12,112 bases of DNA from Candidatus Syntropharchaeum sp. (GTDB lineage Archaea; Halobacteriota; Syntropharchaeia; Alkanophagales; Methanospirareceae): the NCBI GenBank assembly GCA_016782355.1, contig JADHYP010000025.1, forward strand, positions 1-12,112. Direction: 5' to 3'. The number at the start of each line of letters is the position of its first letter. Within the stretch, counting starts at the first letter, position 1. Of the stretch, positions 1 to 6,844 are shown in pieces. The position numbers and the translations under genes are program-made. The notes under the pieces were generated by a model that saw only the letters and a program-made list of their open reading frames with translations, made no database searches and had not been told where the DNA came from.

Positions 1-153
1 AAATTCTAAACCCGCTCTGCCACAGAGATACTCGTGCTCCTTCACGACGCCGGAGAGCGAATTCGCAAACTCTAATAACTCTGGTACTTCTAAGCCATCG
101 TCTATTTCTCCATTACAATGACATATCAAGATAGCGAGCCTGTCTCCTTCCAT
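1..153 (-). CDS. HdrA-like protein, N-terminal fragment (partial)
   Basis: This is the first 51 codons of a second HdrA-like protein; the rest lies beyond the left edge. The start is the ATG at 153, with a GGAGGT ribosome site formed by the last codons of frhB and only 3 bp after its stop. The peptide has the pattern of the N-terminus of the complete HdrA in this window: an ICHC motif (residues 10-13), an LEFANSLSGVV stretch matching AKFASSLPGVV, and a YLC matching YTC. In HdrA this region is a small Fe-S domain ahead of the FAD domain. It is the last visible gene of the metVF-hdrA-frhB operon. A second HdrA beside the first suggests a paired HdrA arrangement, but the FAD and ferredoxin parts cannot be seen, so it could also be a short HdrA-N-like protein. 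Confidence 0.75.
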   Translation of the reverse strand, partial: MEGDRLAILICHCNGEIDDGLEVPELLEFANSLSGVVKEHEYLCGRAGLEF

Positions 154-156
154 TTT

Positions 157-1218
157 TTAACCTCCAACTCCAGCACCAACTGCTGTTTCGAACTTTTCGT
201 GCTTCAACTTCACTGCTTTGCTTATTCCCTTCTTATCAACGTCGTCTCTCGAGAAATCAATCAAATCTAAAAGTTTCTCACCACGCTCAGACCTCACTAT
301 TATGGTTGAATATCCATCTTCGCTACCCACTGAGCCAACGGAGATGTCTGCAAGCCAAGCTGCGAAATCATCGCAATACCGACAATTCTCTCTCACTGCC
401 TCATCCAGTTCCGCTACTTTTGTCTTATACGTCTTGCCATCCGCCGTAACCACGTATTTACCTTTGGTTATCTGTATTTTAGAGGCAGAGGCGAGGTCAA
501 CGCCTAACAGCTCCTTTGTCTTCTTCACAAGTTTATCATGGTAAAAGCTCTCAAAACAGAATAGTCCAATGGCAGTGATTTCTATCTGAGGCACATCTTT
601 CAGCAAAACTGACTGTATCTTCCTCACCGCCCTTATCTCGCATGGCGTCCCGACGACTGCTATTTTTCTTTTACCGCTTTTCACCGCCTCCCCTATCTTC
701 GATACCATCGGGCATTGCACATATTTCGTGCCCTTCGCTTTTTCTATTTCATCTACATGCTCTGCTATTTTTGCACTTGCATTGAAGCCATCTTCTCTAT
801 TTGCCACAATAACGCAATCAAACAGTTCATTCCCCATTCCCGCTGTTAGCATAGAAGTAACAATGCCACCGTCTTGCCCCTCTATCGCAGTTTTACCTGC
901 GATTAACTCCTTATAGATGCCTAAGTGTTCATCTCTCTCTTTTATGCCTTCCGAATCCATAAATTTCTTCTCTAATCCTTCTATATCTGTTTCCGTCATC
1001 GGGCACACGTCATAGCAGGTTCCATTCTCGCTACATTTCAGCACACCCTCTTTATCCAGCGGGCACTCATCTTTTAGTATTGGCACCTCTCTCGTCGCAT
1101 CGAGTTCCAGCTCGATATGCTCACAAAAAGAAGCACAGGCTCCACAATAAGTGCACAGATTTCTGTCAATTATCTCCTGCTTTAGCCCTTCAAATCCGTT
1201 GCTCTTTTTTGAGACCAT
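157..1218 (-). CDS. frhB: Coenzyme F420 hydrogenase/dehydrogenase beta subunit (FrhB-like)
   Basis: FrhB-family flavo-iron-sulfur protein (353 aa) that in known members passes electrons between F420 and Fe-S partners. The N-terminus carries a CxxCxxCxxxC ferredoxin motif (Cys22, 25, 28, 32) and a second Cys set (Cys52, 62, 68, 72). The core has family motifs: GQDGG, VGTPCEIRAV, and a CRYCDDF...ADISVGSVG segment near the C-terminus. The frame stays open to 1338, but the ATG at 1218 is chosen: it lies 2 bp after the hdrA stop with an AGGGGT site, and the longer version would overlap hdrA by about 40 codons and lose family similarity. No Ni-Fe hydrogenase subunits are visible, so it probably serves as the F420 module of the HdrA-MetF complex rather than of a hydrogenase. 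The cytoplasmic F420 role is from the family; the partner choice is inferred from the operon. Confidence 0.9.
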   Translation of the reverse strand: MVSKKSNGFEGLKQEIIDRNLCTYCGACASFCEHIELELDATREVPILKDECPLDKEGVLKCSENGTCYDVCPMTETDIEGLEKKFMDSEGIKERDEHLGIYKELIAGKTAIEGQDGGIVTSMLTAGMGNELFDCVIVANREDGFNASAKIAEHVDEIEKAKGTKYVQCPMVSKIGEAVKSGKRKIAVVGTPCEIRAVRKIQSVLLKDVPQIEITAIGLFCFESFYHDKLVKKTKELLGVDLASASKIQITKGKYVVTADGKTYKTKVAELDEAVRENCRYCDDFAAWLADISVGSVGSEDGYSTIIVRSERGEKLLDLIDFSRDDVDKKGISKAVKLKHEKFETAVGAGVGG

Positions 1219-1220
1219 TC

Positions 1221-3173
1221 TTACATACCCCTGCTTAACAAGCCCTCTATCTGCGCAAATACCTGCCTGTCCATGTAATGCCTCACGCTCATTGCTCCTG
1301 ACGGACAAGTAGTTGAACAGGAGCCACAACCCTTGCAAAGCACTTCGTTCACCTCCATTACACGCTTCTCCTCGTCAAAACTCAGTGCTTCATAAGCACA
1401 TATCATCTCACAACTACGGCAGCCTACGCAAATTGCCTCATCCACGTTCGCAGTTAGCGGTTCTATCTCTACTTCGCCTTTCATCAAAGGAATGGAAGCG
1501 CGAGCCGCAGCCGCGCAAGCCTGAGCAACACTGTCCGGAATGTCTTTTGGAGACTGACAGCAACCAGCTAAGAAGATTCCACCTGTGGGCGTGTCCACCG
1601 GCTGAAGTTTCTGATGCGTCTCCATAAAGAAACCGTCTGCACGCTGTGAGATTCTGAGCATTCTTGCAAACTCTTTCGCATCGCTCCTCGGTGTTGCACC
1701 AGTTGCAAGCACCACCAAATCGGCTTCAAATCCCCTCACACCACTTGAATCTTCTACGTTTACAATTACCCTATCGCTATCGCACCTTTCAGTCCATATC
1801 TTCGCATCTGTGTTCTTCCTGACATATTTAATGCCTTCTTCCCTGGCACGGTTGTAGAACTCCTCAAAACCCTTTCCAAAAGCCCTCGCATCGGTATAAA
1901 GAACGGTAATATTCGCATCTGGTATGTGCTCTCTGGTGAGCAATGCGTGCTTCGCGGTATACATGCAACAGAACCGGGAGCAGTATTCATTACCTATCTC
2001 CACATCCCTCGACCCAACGCATTGAATGAAGACCACGTCCTTCGGCTCCTTACCGTTTATTACAATCTCGCCCCCTGTGGGACCTGAGGAGTTTGTCAAT
2101 CGCTCAAATTCCAAGCCTGTGATTACGTCAGGAAACTGTTTATAGCCCAGTTCGGGCTTCTTTACCGGGTCAAATACGTCATAGCCGGTTGCAGCAATTA
2201 TAACACCGGCTTCTAACTCTAACTCCTCTTCTCTTTGCTCATAAATTATCGCTTCCGCTTCACATACCACCTCGCACAGGCCACATCCCATACATCTGTC
2301 CCGCTCTAAGGTATAAACAAGGGGAACAGCCTGCGGAAACGGCACATAAGCCGCCTTTCTTCCCGATAAGCCGAGCTCGAACTCGTTGGTGATGGTCACG
2401 GGGCATACCTTTGTGCATTCACCACATCCCGTGCATTTTTCTTCATCCACATATCTTGCTTTTTTCTTTACTCTCACCTTGAAATTACCTATGTAGCCTT
2501 CTACGCTCTCCACCTCCGCATAAGTTATCAATTCTATGTTCTTATGCCTTGCTACATCCACCATCTTCGGCGTGAGGATGCATGCCGAGCAGTCAAGTGT
2601 GGGGAAAGTCTTGTCGAGTTGCGCCATGTGCCCCCCGATAGAGGGCTCCTTCTCCACTAAATAGACCTTGAATCCCTTATCAGCGACATTGAGAGCCGCA
2701 AACATGCCGGAGACACCACCCCCAACCACCACACACGCTGGTATCACCCCAACTTTCATGCGCTCCAGAGGCTCGAGCAGCGAAGCCCTTGCAACTGCGC
2801 CACGAACCAAATCCTTCGCCTTCTCCGTGGCTTTGCCCTTATCGGTATGAACCCAGGCACAGTGCTCTCTGATGTTTACCATCTCGAACAGGTAAGCGTT
2901 CAAGCCCGCCTCCTCTACAACCTTTCTGAACGTCGGTTCGTGCATACGAGGCGAGCATGATGCCACTATTACCCTGTTCAGCCCACATTCTTTTATGTCA
3001 TTTCGTATCATCTCCTGCCCCGGGTCTGAGCACGTGTATAAGTAGTCCCTTGCAATTACGACACCGGGCAATGAGGATGCGAACTTCGCAACTCCCGCGG
3101 AGTCCACTATCGCCGCTATGTTCACACCGCAGTGGCAAATATAGACACCTATCTTCACTTCTTCGCCTCTCAT
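1221..3173 (-). CDS. hdrA: CoB-CoM heterodisulfide reductase subunit A-like flavoprotein
   Basis: Full-length HdrA (650 aa, normal for the family), an FAD protein with several [4Fe-4S] clusters that routes or bifurcates electrons. In order: an N-terminal Cys domain (ICHC at 12-15, YTC near 48, ASCSPR at 71-76); the FAD-binding GGGVSGM at 151-157; the IGGHMAQLDKTFPTLDCSAC segment at 179-198; ferredoxin motifs at 247-257 and 294-304; the IQCVGSRD and YCSRFCCMYTAKHA motifs typical of HdrA; and two C-terminal CxxCxxCxxxC motifs at 582-592 and 613-623. The ATG at 3173 has a GGAGG site 11 bp after the metF stop. No hdrB or hdrC is visible, so this HdrA is unlikely to act here as part of a classical CoB-CoM heterodisulfide reductase. 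Between metF and frhB, an electron-transfer hub between a methylene-tetrahydropterin reductase and F420 is more likely. Confidence 0.95.
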   Translation of the reverse strand: MRGEEVKIGVYICHCGVNIAAIVDSAGVAKFASSLPGVVIARDYLYTCSDPGQEMIRNDIKECGLNRVIVASCSPRMHEPTFRKVVEEAGLNAYLFEMVNIREHCAWVHTDKGKATEKAKDLVRGAVARASLLEPLERMKVGVIPACVVVGGGVSGMFAALNVADKGFKVYLVEKEPSIGGHMAQLDKTFPTLDCSACILTPKMVDVARHKNIELITYAEVESVEGYIGNFKVRVKKKARYVDEEKCTGCGECTKVCPVTITNEFELGLSGRKAAYVPFPQAVPLVYTLERDRCMGCGLCEVVCEAEAIIYEQREEELELEAGVIIAATGYDVFDPVKKPELGYKQFPDVITGLEFERLTNSSGPTGGEIVINGKEPKDVVFIQCVGSRDVEIGNEYCSRFCCMYTAKHALLTREHIPDANITVLYTDARAFGKGFEEFYNRAREEGIKYVRKNTDAKIWTERCDSDRVIVNVEDSSGVRGFEADLVVLATGATPRSDAKEFARMLRISQRADGFFMETHQKLQPVDTPTGGIFLAGCCQSPKDIPDSVAQACAAAARASIPLMKGEVEIEPLTANVDEAICVGCRSCEMICAYEALSFDEEKRVMEVNEVLCKGCGSCSTTCPSGAMSVRHYMDRQVFAQIEGLLSRGM

Positions 3174-3184
3174 TTCCTCCTTCC

Positions 3185-4114
3185 TTATCCTTCCCCTCTA
3201 ACCCTTCCTATTAGCTCTCTTACCATTACCTCGTAGCCAACAGCCATGACATGCACGCCCTTTGCCTCTGATTTCTTTATGTCCCGGACAAAGTTCTCGA
3301 AGTACTCCAAATTTATCTCCATGTATTTCTCCTTTCTCTGCTTCTTGTCCGAGATTTCAGTAACTTTCCTAAATGTCTCAAGCAATTCCTTGGGCACGGA
3401 AACTCCGGGGATATTTTTATCGAAATAATCTGCAACGCCATAGTTCTTCATCGGGAATATCCCGATAATCACCGGAACCTTTATACCGTATTGGTCGTAA
3501 ACCTCGAACAGTCGGTCAACTTTCTCCATCTCGTAGATGACCTGTGTCTGCGCAAATTCGGCACCCGCAACCTCCTTCCTCTTTAACTTCATTACCTCCG
3601 CCTCAAGAGGGTCCGCATTTGGATTCACTGCAACGCCGACGTGTAATTTCGGCGGTTCGTGTATCGGCTTCTCTGCGAGGTCGACCCCCTCATCCACCAT
3701 CCTCCTTATCATATACGTGAGTAATGCAGAATCGAGGTCGCAAACTGACTTCGCACCGGGATTATCGCCAAGGGATACGTGGTCGCCAGTGAGCGCGAGA
3801 ATATTCTTCAAGCCGAGAGCAGCGGCGCCAAGAACGTCGCCAGTCAAAGCAAGTCTGTTACGATCTGAACACCTGAGTTGATAGACTACTTCCATTCCTG
3901 CGTCCCTCTGCACCACGTAGGATGCGACAAGGCTGCTCATGTAAGCCATTGACTGCGGGTTATCCGTCACGTTGCACGCAACTGCGTATCCAACCAGGGG
4001 CTTTGCACCTTCCACAAGTTCGGTCAAATCAGTCGTCTTCTCAGGCTCCAGTTCTCCGGTGAAAACAAATTTGCCATTCAAAAGTTCCTGCATCAAATTG
4101 CTATACGCTTTCAT
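3185..4114 (-). CDS. metF: Methylenetetrahydrofolate reductase-type MetF
   Basis: MetF-family TIM-barrel reductase (309 aa) interconverting methylene- and methyl-tetrahydropterin (H4F or H4MPT). Family marks are the GELEPEK strand with acidic residues at the N-terminus (residues 20-26), VTDNPQS, the YQLRCSDRNRLAL segment, LALTGD, the FAQTQ motif and PVIIGIFPM. A GTG at 4123 is possible, but the ATG at 4114 fits better: GGAGGTGA lies 5 nt upstream, and that ribosome site would leave no spacer for the GTG. The start is 1 bp past the metV stop, so the two are translationally coupled. An archaeon with F420 chemistry would be expected to use Mer for this step; a MetF beside hdrA and frhB suggests replacement of Mer, as described for ANME-1. 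The direction (oxidative in methanotrophy, reductive otherwise) cannot be read from the sequence. Confidence 0.92.
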   Translation of the reverse strand: MKAYSNLMQELLNGKFVFTGELEPEKTTDLTELVEGAKPLVGYAVACNVTDNPQSMAYMSSLVASYVVQRDAGMEVVYQLRCSDRNRLALTGDVLGAAALGLKNILALTGDHVSLGDNPGAKSVCDLDSALLTYMIRRMVDEGVDLAEKPIHEPPKLHVGVAVNPNADPLEAEVMKLKRKEVAGAEFAQTQVIYEMEKVDRLFEVYDQYGIKVPVIIGIFPMKNYGVADYFDKNIPGVSVPKELLETFRKVTEISDKKQRKEKYMEINLEYFENFVRDIKKSEAKGVHVMAVGYEVMVRELIGRVRGEG

Positions 4115-4115
4115 C

Positions 4116-4811
4116 TCATTCACCTCCTCCTGAATACTTAACGCCTCCTTTTAAGTCCCTCGGTGACTGCGAAATCCGGTTGTCACGCATAAGCCTGAAC
4201 TGCAAGAACTGGTCTAACTTTTCAAGCTCTTTCAGCTTATTGTAAATCAAAATCCACGCACAATCGTTCTCATAGCCTCCAACCTCGCATTTACCTTCTA
4301 CCTGCCCACCACAGGGTCCATTCAAAAGTCCTTTCGCACATCTCGTTATCGGACATACACCACCCGTCTTGTCGAGAATGCAATCGCCACATGCACTACA
4401 CCGCTCGTGAAGGTCCCCCATCTCACGGTCCTGCATACCTATGAACTTCGTGTTCACCGCAGGGAGAACGAGCTTCTCAGAAAAAACTTCCGCCACGGTT
4501 TGAACGCCTGCACCACATGCCATGCTTAACACCGCATCGTAACCCTCAATACTGCCCTCAAGCGCTTCCCGGACAATCTCTTTATCGCACTGTCTGAGAA
4601 CAGTAGACGCTTCTATCTTTAAATCGCCCTCCTTATTCTCTCCTTTCGTCTTTTTCCCCATCCTGAGCATGGAGGAAAGCACCTCAGCTTGCTTCTCTCC
4701 ACCGACCTGGTAAATACCTGAGCATCCATCACAGCCTAAGACAAGCATCCTATCGCTGTCTTTAACCATATCGATTATATCTTCCAGGGGTTTTTGTTCT
4801 ACCACTATCAC
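4116..4811 (-). CDS. metV: MetV-like zinc/Fe-S partner of methylenetetrahydrofolate reductase
   Basis: Cys-rich MetV-family protein (231 aa), the usual partner of MetF in acetogens and several archaea, proposed to link MetF to an Fe-S electron source. The N-terminal half has a GCDGC motif (Cys27, Cys30), Cys75 in RQC and Cys99 in MACGAG. The C-terminal half has the dense cluster Cys138, 141, 144, 153, 158, 167, 175 and 184, including a GPCGG motif. Translation begins at GTG 4811 with an AGGTGG site 5 nt upstream; no ATG in frame fits. It stops 1 bp before metF. The gap to the 174-aa gene upstream is only 29 bp, so a separate promoter would have to lie inside that gene or in an A-rich stretch around 4847-4857. 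Confidence 0.87.
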   Translation of the reverse strand: MIVVEQKPLEDIIDMVKDSDRMLVLGCDGCSGIYQVGGEKQAEVLSSMLRMGKKTKGENKEGDLKIEASTVLRQCDKEIVREALEGSIEGYDAVLSMACGAGVQTVAEVFSEKLVLPAVNTKFIGMQDREMGDLHERCSACGDCILDKTGGVCPITRCAKGLLNGPCGGQVEGKCEVGGYENDCAWILIYNKLKELEKLDQFLQFRLMRDNRISQSPRDLKGGVKYSGGGE

Positions 4812-4840
4812 TTACACCACCTCTCTTTCATCTTCCATCC

Positions 4841-5365
4841 CTATCCTATTTTTTTATCTCGTTCGGGCACAGAATTCGTGATAACAAGCCGATTTATTGC
4901 GAGCAGCGTTGCTTTTGCATCTGCACGTGTGCAGGCGCTTAACACCTTCTTTAGCACATTACCGTCCCAAGCACCCTTCATGAGTCGCATGAAGGCTGCC
5001 TTTTCTACTTCGCTGAGCCTCACGTCACCCTCCGCAATAATAGAGAGAAAAGCTTCGCCTAACTCTTCCTGCGTCTCTTTGTCAAGCGACAGTATGTCGT
5101 CAAACCGGCTTGTTATCTCGAAGAGGGCATCAATGTCCACCAGTTCTGCTTCGTAGAGAGTAGAAAAAGGCACCAGGTAGAGTTTGTTGCTGCGCACCTC
5201 AATAAGGAACTTTCGCACCTCATGGAGGTCAACGCCCATCTCTTTAAGCAGTTCAATCTCCTTGCTGCCGAAATAAATGGAGACGCCTCTTTTATCGCCC
5301 TTCTCATGGACATTGACGACGAGTGTCCCCCCGCCTTTCTTTTCCCCCTTTGCCTTCCGTGCCAT
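4841..5365 (-). CDS. Two-domain small protein of unknown function, parent of the local paralog family
   Basis: Protein of 174 aa that I do not recognise. Two parts can be seen: a basic N-terminus (MARKAKGEKK), then an alpha/beta segment at about 14-75 with an RGVSIYF strand and a KLYLVPF strand, and a helical segment at about 92-160 (QEELGEAFLSIIAEGDVRLS, FMRLMKGAW). Each part has a separate paralog nearby: the N-part matches the 81-aa protein at 6845-7090 and the C-part the 87-aa protein at 6369-6632. The ATG at 5365 is chosen over an in-frame GTG at 5392 because the GTG would lie at or upstream of the transcription start predicted from the TATA box near 5402, and because the 87-aa gene's upstream region conserves this ATG. 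It is divergent from the AAA+ ATPase with a shared 98-bp promoter region. A DNA-binding or adaptor role is possible but unproven. Confidence 0.8.
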   Translation of the reverse strand: MARKAKGEKKGGGTLVVNVHEKGDKRGVSIYFGSKEIELLKEMGVDLHEVRKFLIEVRSNKLYLVPFSTLYEAELVDIDALFEITSRFDDILSLDKETQEELGEAFLSIIAEGDVRLSEVEKAAFMRLMKGAWDGNVLKKVLSACTRADAKATLLAINRLVITNSVPERDKKIG

Positions 5366-5410
5366 TTGTGTCTTCAGTGTAATATATGTCACAGGTGATA
5401 TATAAATCTT
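5366..5410 (-). promoter_or_regulatory. Promoter/operator A of the 174-aa gene (shared motif)
   Basis: Read on the minus strand there is a TATA box (GATTTATATATC, centred near 5402), then CACCTG, then CATATATTA, then GACAC centred near 5370, two bases before the ATG. The same parts recur in the same order at 6716-6757 and 8614-8662. The TATA-to-GACAC distance is 32 bp here and at 6716-6757. The leader would be about 10-15 nt with no clear Shine-Dalgarno site. Confidence 0.65.
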
Positions 5411-5427
5411 TTGAAATTTTTAAGAAA

Positions 5428-5438
5428 AGATTTATGGA
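5428..5438 (+). promoter_or_regulatory. TATA-like box for the AAA+ ATPase gene
   Basis: GATTTATGG follows an A-rich stretch (AAGAAAA) about 27-35 nt before the ATG at 5464. A start of transcription about 25 nt downstream would give an almost leaderless mRNA, in keeping with the lack of a Shine-Dalgarno site before this gene. Confidence 0.45.
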
Positions 5439-5463
5439 TGCATTCCAAAAATATACTTAAAAG

Positions 5464-6348
5464 ATGAAAAGAACCACCTTTGCTGACGTCGGCAATCTCG
5501 AAGAGCTAAAAAAGGGAATAAGGCTCTCCATTATTTATCCCCTGAATCGCCCTGACCTTTATGAACTCTACAAGCGGGGAATAAAGAGCAGCATCATTCT
5601 TTACGGTCCCCCAGGCTGTGGAAAGACTCTGCTCGCAAGAGCAACTGCGGGCGAAGTGGATGCGAATTTTTCCAACGTAAAGATACCTGACCTGCTGAGC
5701 AAATGGTATGGAGAAACCGACAGGAACATACAGCGTATCTTTAAAGAGGCGAGAAATAATGCGCCGTCCATTCTTTTTTTTGATGAAGTTGATGGTATTG
5801 GCTCGCACAAAGATACGGAACATCACGAAAGAAGAATTCTGGATACCTTTCTTACAGAATTGGACGGGTTCGAGGACCGTGGGGACGTAATGATTCTCGC
5901 TGCTACGAACGCACCCTGGAACATTGACCCGGCATTAATGCGCCCCGGCAGATTTGACAAACTTTTCTTCGTCCCGCCGCCTGACTTCAAAGCAAGGGTC
6001 GAAATTTTCAAAATCCATCTGAGGGAGCGACCTGTTGCTGAAGACTGTGACCTGAAAGAGCTTGCGAGACTCACCGAAACATATTCGGGCGCTGACATAC
6101 GAGAGGTCTGTAACGAAGCTGCAATGTTCCCTTTAGAGGAAGCGATACAGGGAAAACCTTCGAGAGATATTTACATGGAAGATTTACTGGAAGCAGTAAA
6201 AAAAGTAAGGTCCTCTCTCCCTTACTGGCAAAGGATTGCAAAATTGCGAATTGCCGAGAGGAGGATGGAGGATTTCTTCCCCGAGATTTTCGAATACTCG
6301 CAGAAACTGGAGGAACGAATAAAAGAAAGAATCTCAGGTTATGTCTAA
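5464..6348 (+). CDS. Single-domain AAA+ ATPase (CDC48/classic clade)
   Basis: Classic-clade AAA ATPase of 294 aa with one complete ATPase module and no N-terminal substrate domain. Visible parts: FADVGNLEELK lead-in (6-16), Walker A GPPGCGKT (48-55), pore-loop-like KWYGE (80-84), Walker B ILFFDE (103-108), sensor-1 ATN (147-149), arginine fingers in RPGRFDK (Arg160, Arg163), and sensor-2 SGAD (208-211). The tail (from about 255) is basic and helical and replaces the second ATPase ring of CDC48. Such proteins form hexamers that remodel or unfold partners using ATP. All catalytic residues are present, so it should be active. It diverges from the 174-aa gene and converges on the 87-aa paralog, so those small proteins are candidate adaptors or substrates. 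The substrate cannot be read from the sequence. Confidence 0.92.
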   Translation: MKRTTFADVGNLEELKKGIRLSIIYPLNRPDLYELYKRGIKSSIILYGPPGCGKTLLARATAGEVDANFSNVKIPDLLSKWYGETDRNIQRIFKEARNNAPSILFFDEVDGIGSHKDTEHHERRILDTFLTELDGFEDRGDVMILAATNAPWNIDPALMRPGRFDKLFFVPPPDFKARVEIFKIHLRERPVAEDCDLKELARLTETYSGADIREVCNEAAMFPLEEAIQGKPSRDIYMEDLLEAVKKVRSSLPYWQRIAKLRIAERRMEDFFPEIFEYSQKLEERIKERISGYV

Positions 6349-6361
6349 AAAAAGAAAAAAA
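6347..6361 (-). terminator. Oligo-T terminator for the 87-aa gene
   Basis: On the minus strand, two runs of seven T separated by a C follow the stop of the 87-aa gene by about 8 nt. Archaeal RNA polymerase stops at such T-tracts. The tract lies at the convergent junction with the AAA+ gene, overlapping its stop codon. Confidence 0.5.
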
Positions 6362-6368
6362 GAGGGAA

Positions 6369-6632
6369 TTAGTATCCACGTAATATCTCGGTTGTCTTCG
6401 AGGGATTGATGCGCATGGCAGTCTTTATTACCTTCCTGAAAATGTCCTTCGTATGGTGCCCCTTTATCAAAGCCATGAATTCGCTTACCTCTCGGGGATT
6501 GAGTTCAACCCCTTTCTCCACAACCACCTCGAGAAGCTCGTCGCCTATTTCCCTCTTCTCCTCATCCGGTAGCTCTGCAATCCTCTCAACCTCCCTCTCC
6601 TCTTCTCTAACCATTTCCATTTCGTATTCCAT
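6369..6632 (-). CDS. Small helical protein, paralog of the C-terminal half of the 174-aa protein
   Basis: Protein of 87 aa with no recognised family. After a very acidic start (MEYEMEMVREEE), residues of about 20-84 follow the C-terminal domain of the 174-aa protein: DEEKREIGDELLEVVVEKG against KETQEELGEAFLSIIAEGD, then VSEFMALIKG against KAAFMRLMKG, then a DIFRKVI / NVLKKVL helix. It lacks the N-terminal domain, whose first residues survive only as an 8-codon open frame upstream (6689-6715). The ATG at 6632 has a perfect GGAGGTGA site 7 nt upstream. It runs convergently with the AAA+ gene and ends in a T-tract. It probably keeps the interaction function of the C-domain alone; that is inference. 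Confidence 0.78.
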   Translation of the reverse strand: MEYEMEMVREEEREVERIAELPDEEKREIGDELLEVVVEKGVELNPREVSEFMALIKGHHTKDIFRKVIKTAMRINPSKTTEILRGY

Positions 6633-6688
6633 TTCCCTTTCACCTCCTATTTTTATCCTTTTGGGGATACAGCCTTCGCCTCACCTTT

Positions 6689-6715
6689 TTATCCCACCCG
6701 TGCCTTTCGTGACAT
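6689..6715 (-). pseudogene. Remnant of the lost N-terminal domain, or an 8-codon leader ORF
   Basis: Reads MSRKARVG then stop, matching the MARKAKG start of the 174-aa protein, with the ATG at the same distance from the shared promoter motif. The rest of the N-terminal domain is missing and translation restarts at 6632. It is either debris of a deleted domain or a short upstream ORF that now regulates the 87-aa gene. Confidence 0.55.
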
Positions 6716-6757
6716 TGGTGTCCCCAACATAATATATGGCGCAGGTGCTTTATAAAG
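6716..6757 (-). promoter_or_regulatory. Promoter/operator B of the 87-aa gene (shared motif)
   Basis: On the minus strand: CTTTATAAAG (centre near 6752), CACCTG, CATATATTA, GACACC (centre near 6720), then ATG two bases later. Order and the 32-bp TATA-to-GACAC spacing equal those before the 174-aa gene. The region is more conserved than much of the downstream coding sequence, which supports a protein-binding site as well as a core promoter. Confidence 0.65.
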
Positions 6758-6844
6758 TTTTCGGTAAAAGTATTTCATGTATGTTTCATCAATATGATAT
6801 AGTTGTAGCTGTTCTATTTGAGATAAGAAAGGAGAAGAGACAAA

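Noticed and set aside
1219..1338. Longer frhB starting at 1338
   Set aside because: The extra 40 residues overlap the 3' end of hdrA and resemble no FrhB; the ATG at 1218 has the better ribosome site.
1313..1627. Plus-strand open frame opposite hdrA
   Set aside because: It lies wholly inside hdrA, whose frame is explained by strong Fe-S and FAD motifs; the plus reading is low-complexity Ser/Pro-rich with no family pattern.
5366..5392. GTG start at 5392 for the 174-aa gene
   Set aside because: It would start at or before the transcription start expected from the TATA box near 5402, and only the downstream ATG is conserved in the 87-aa gene's upstream region.
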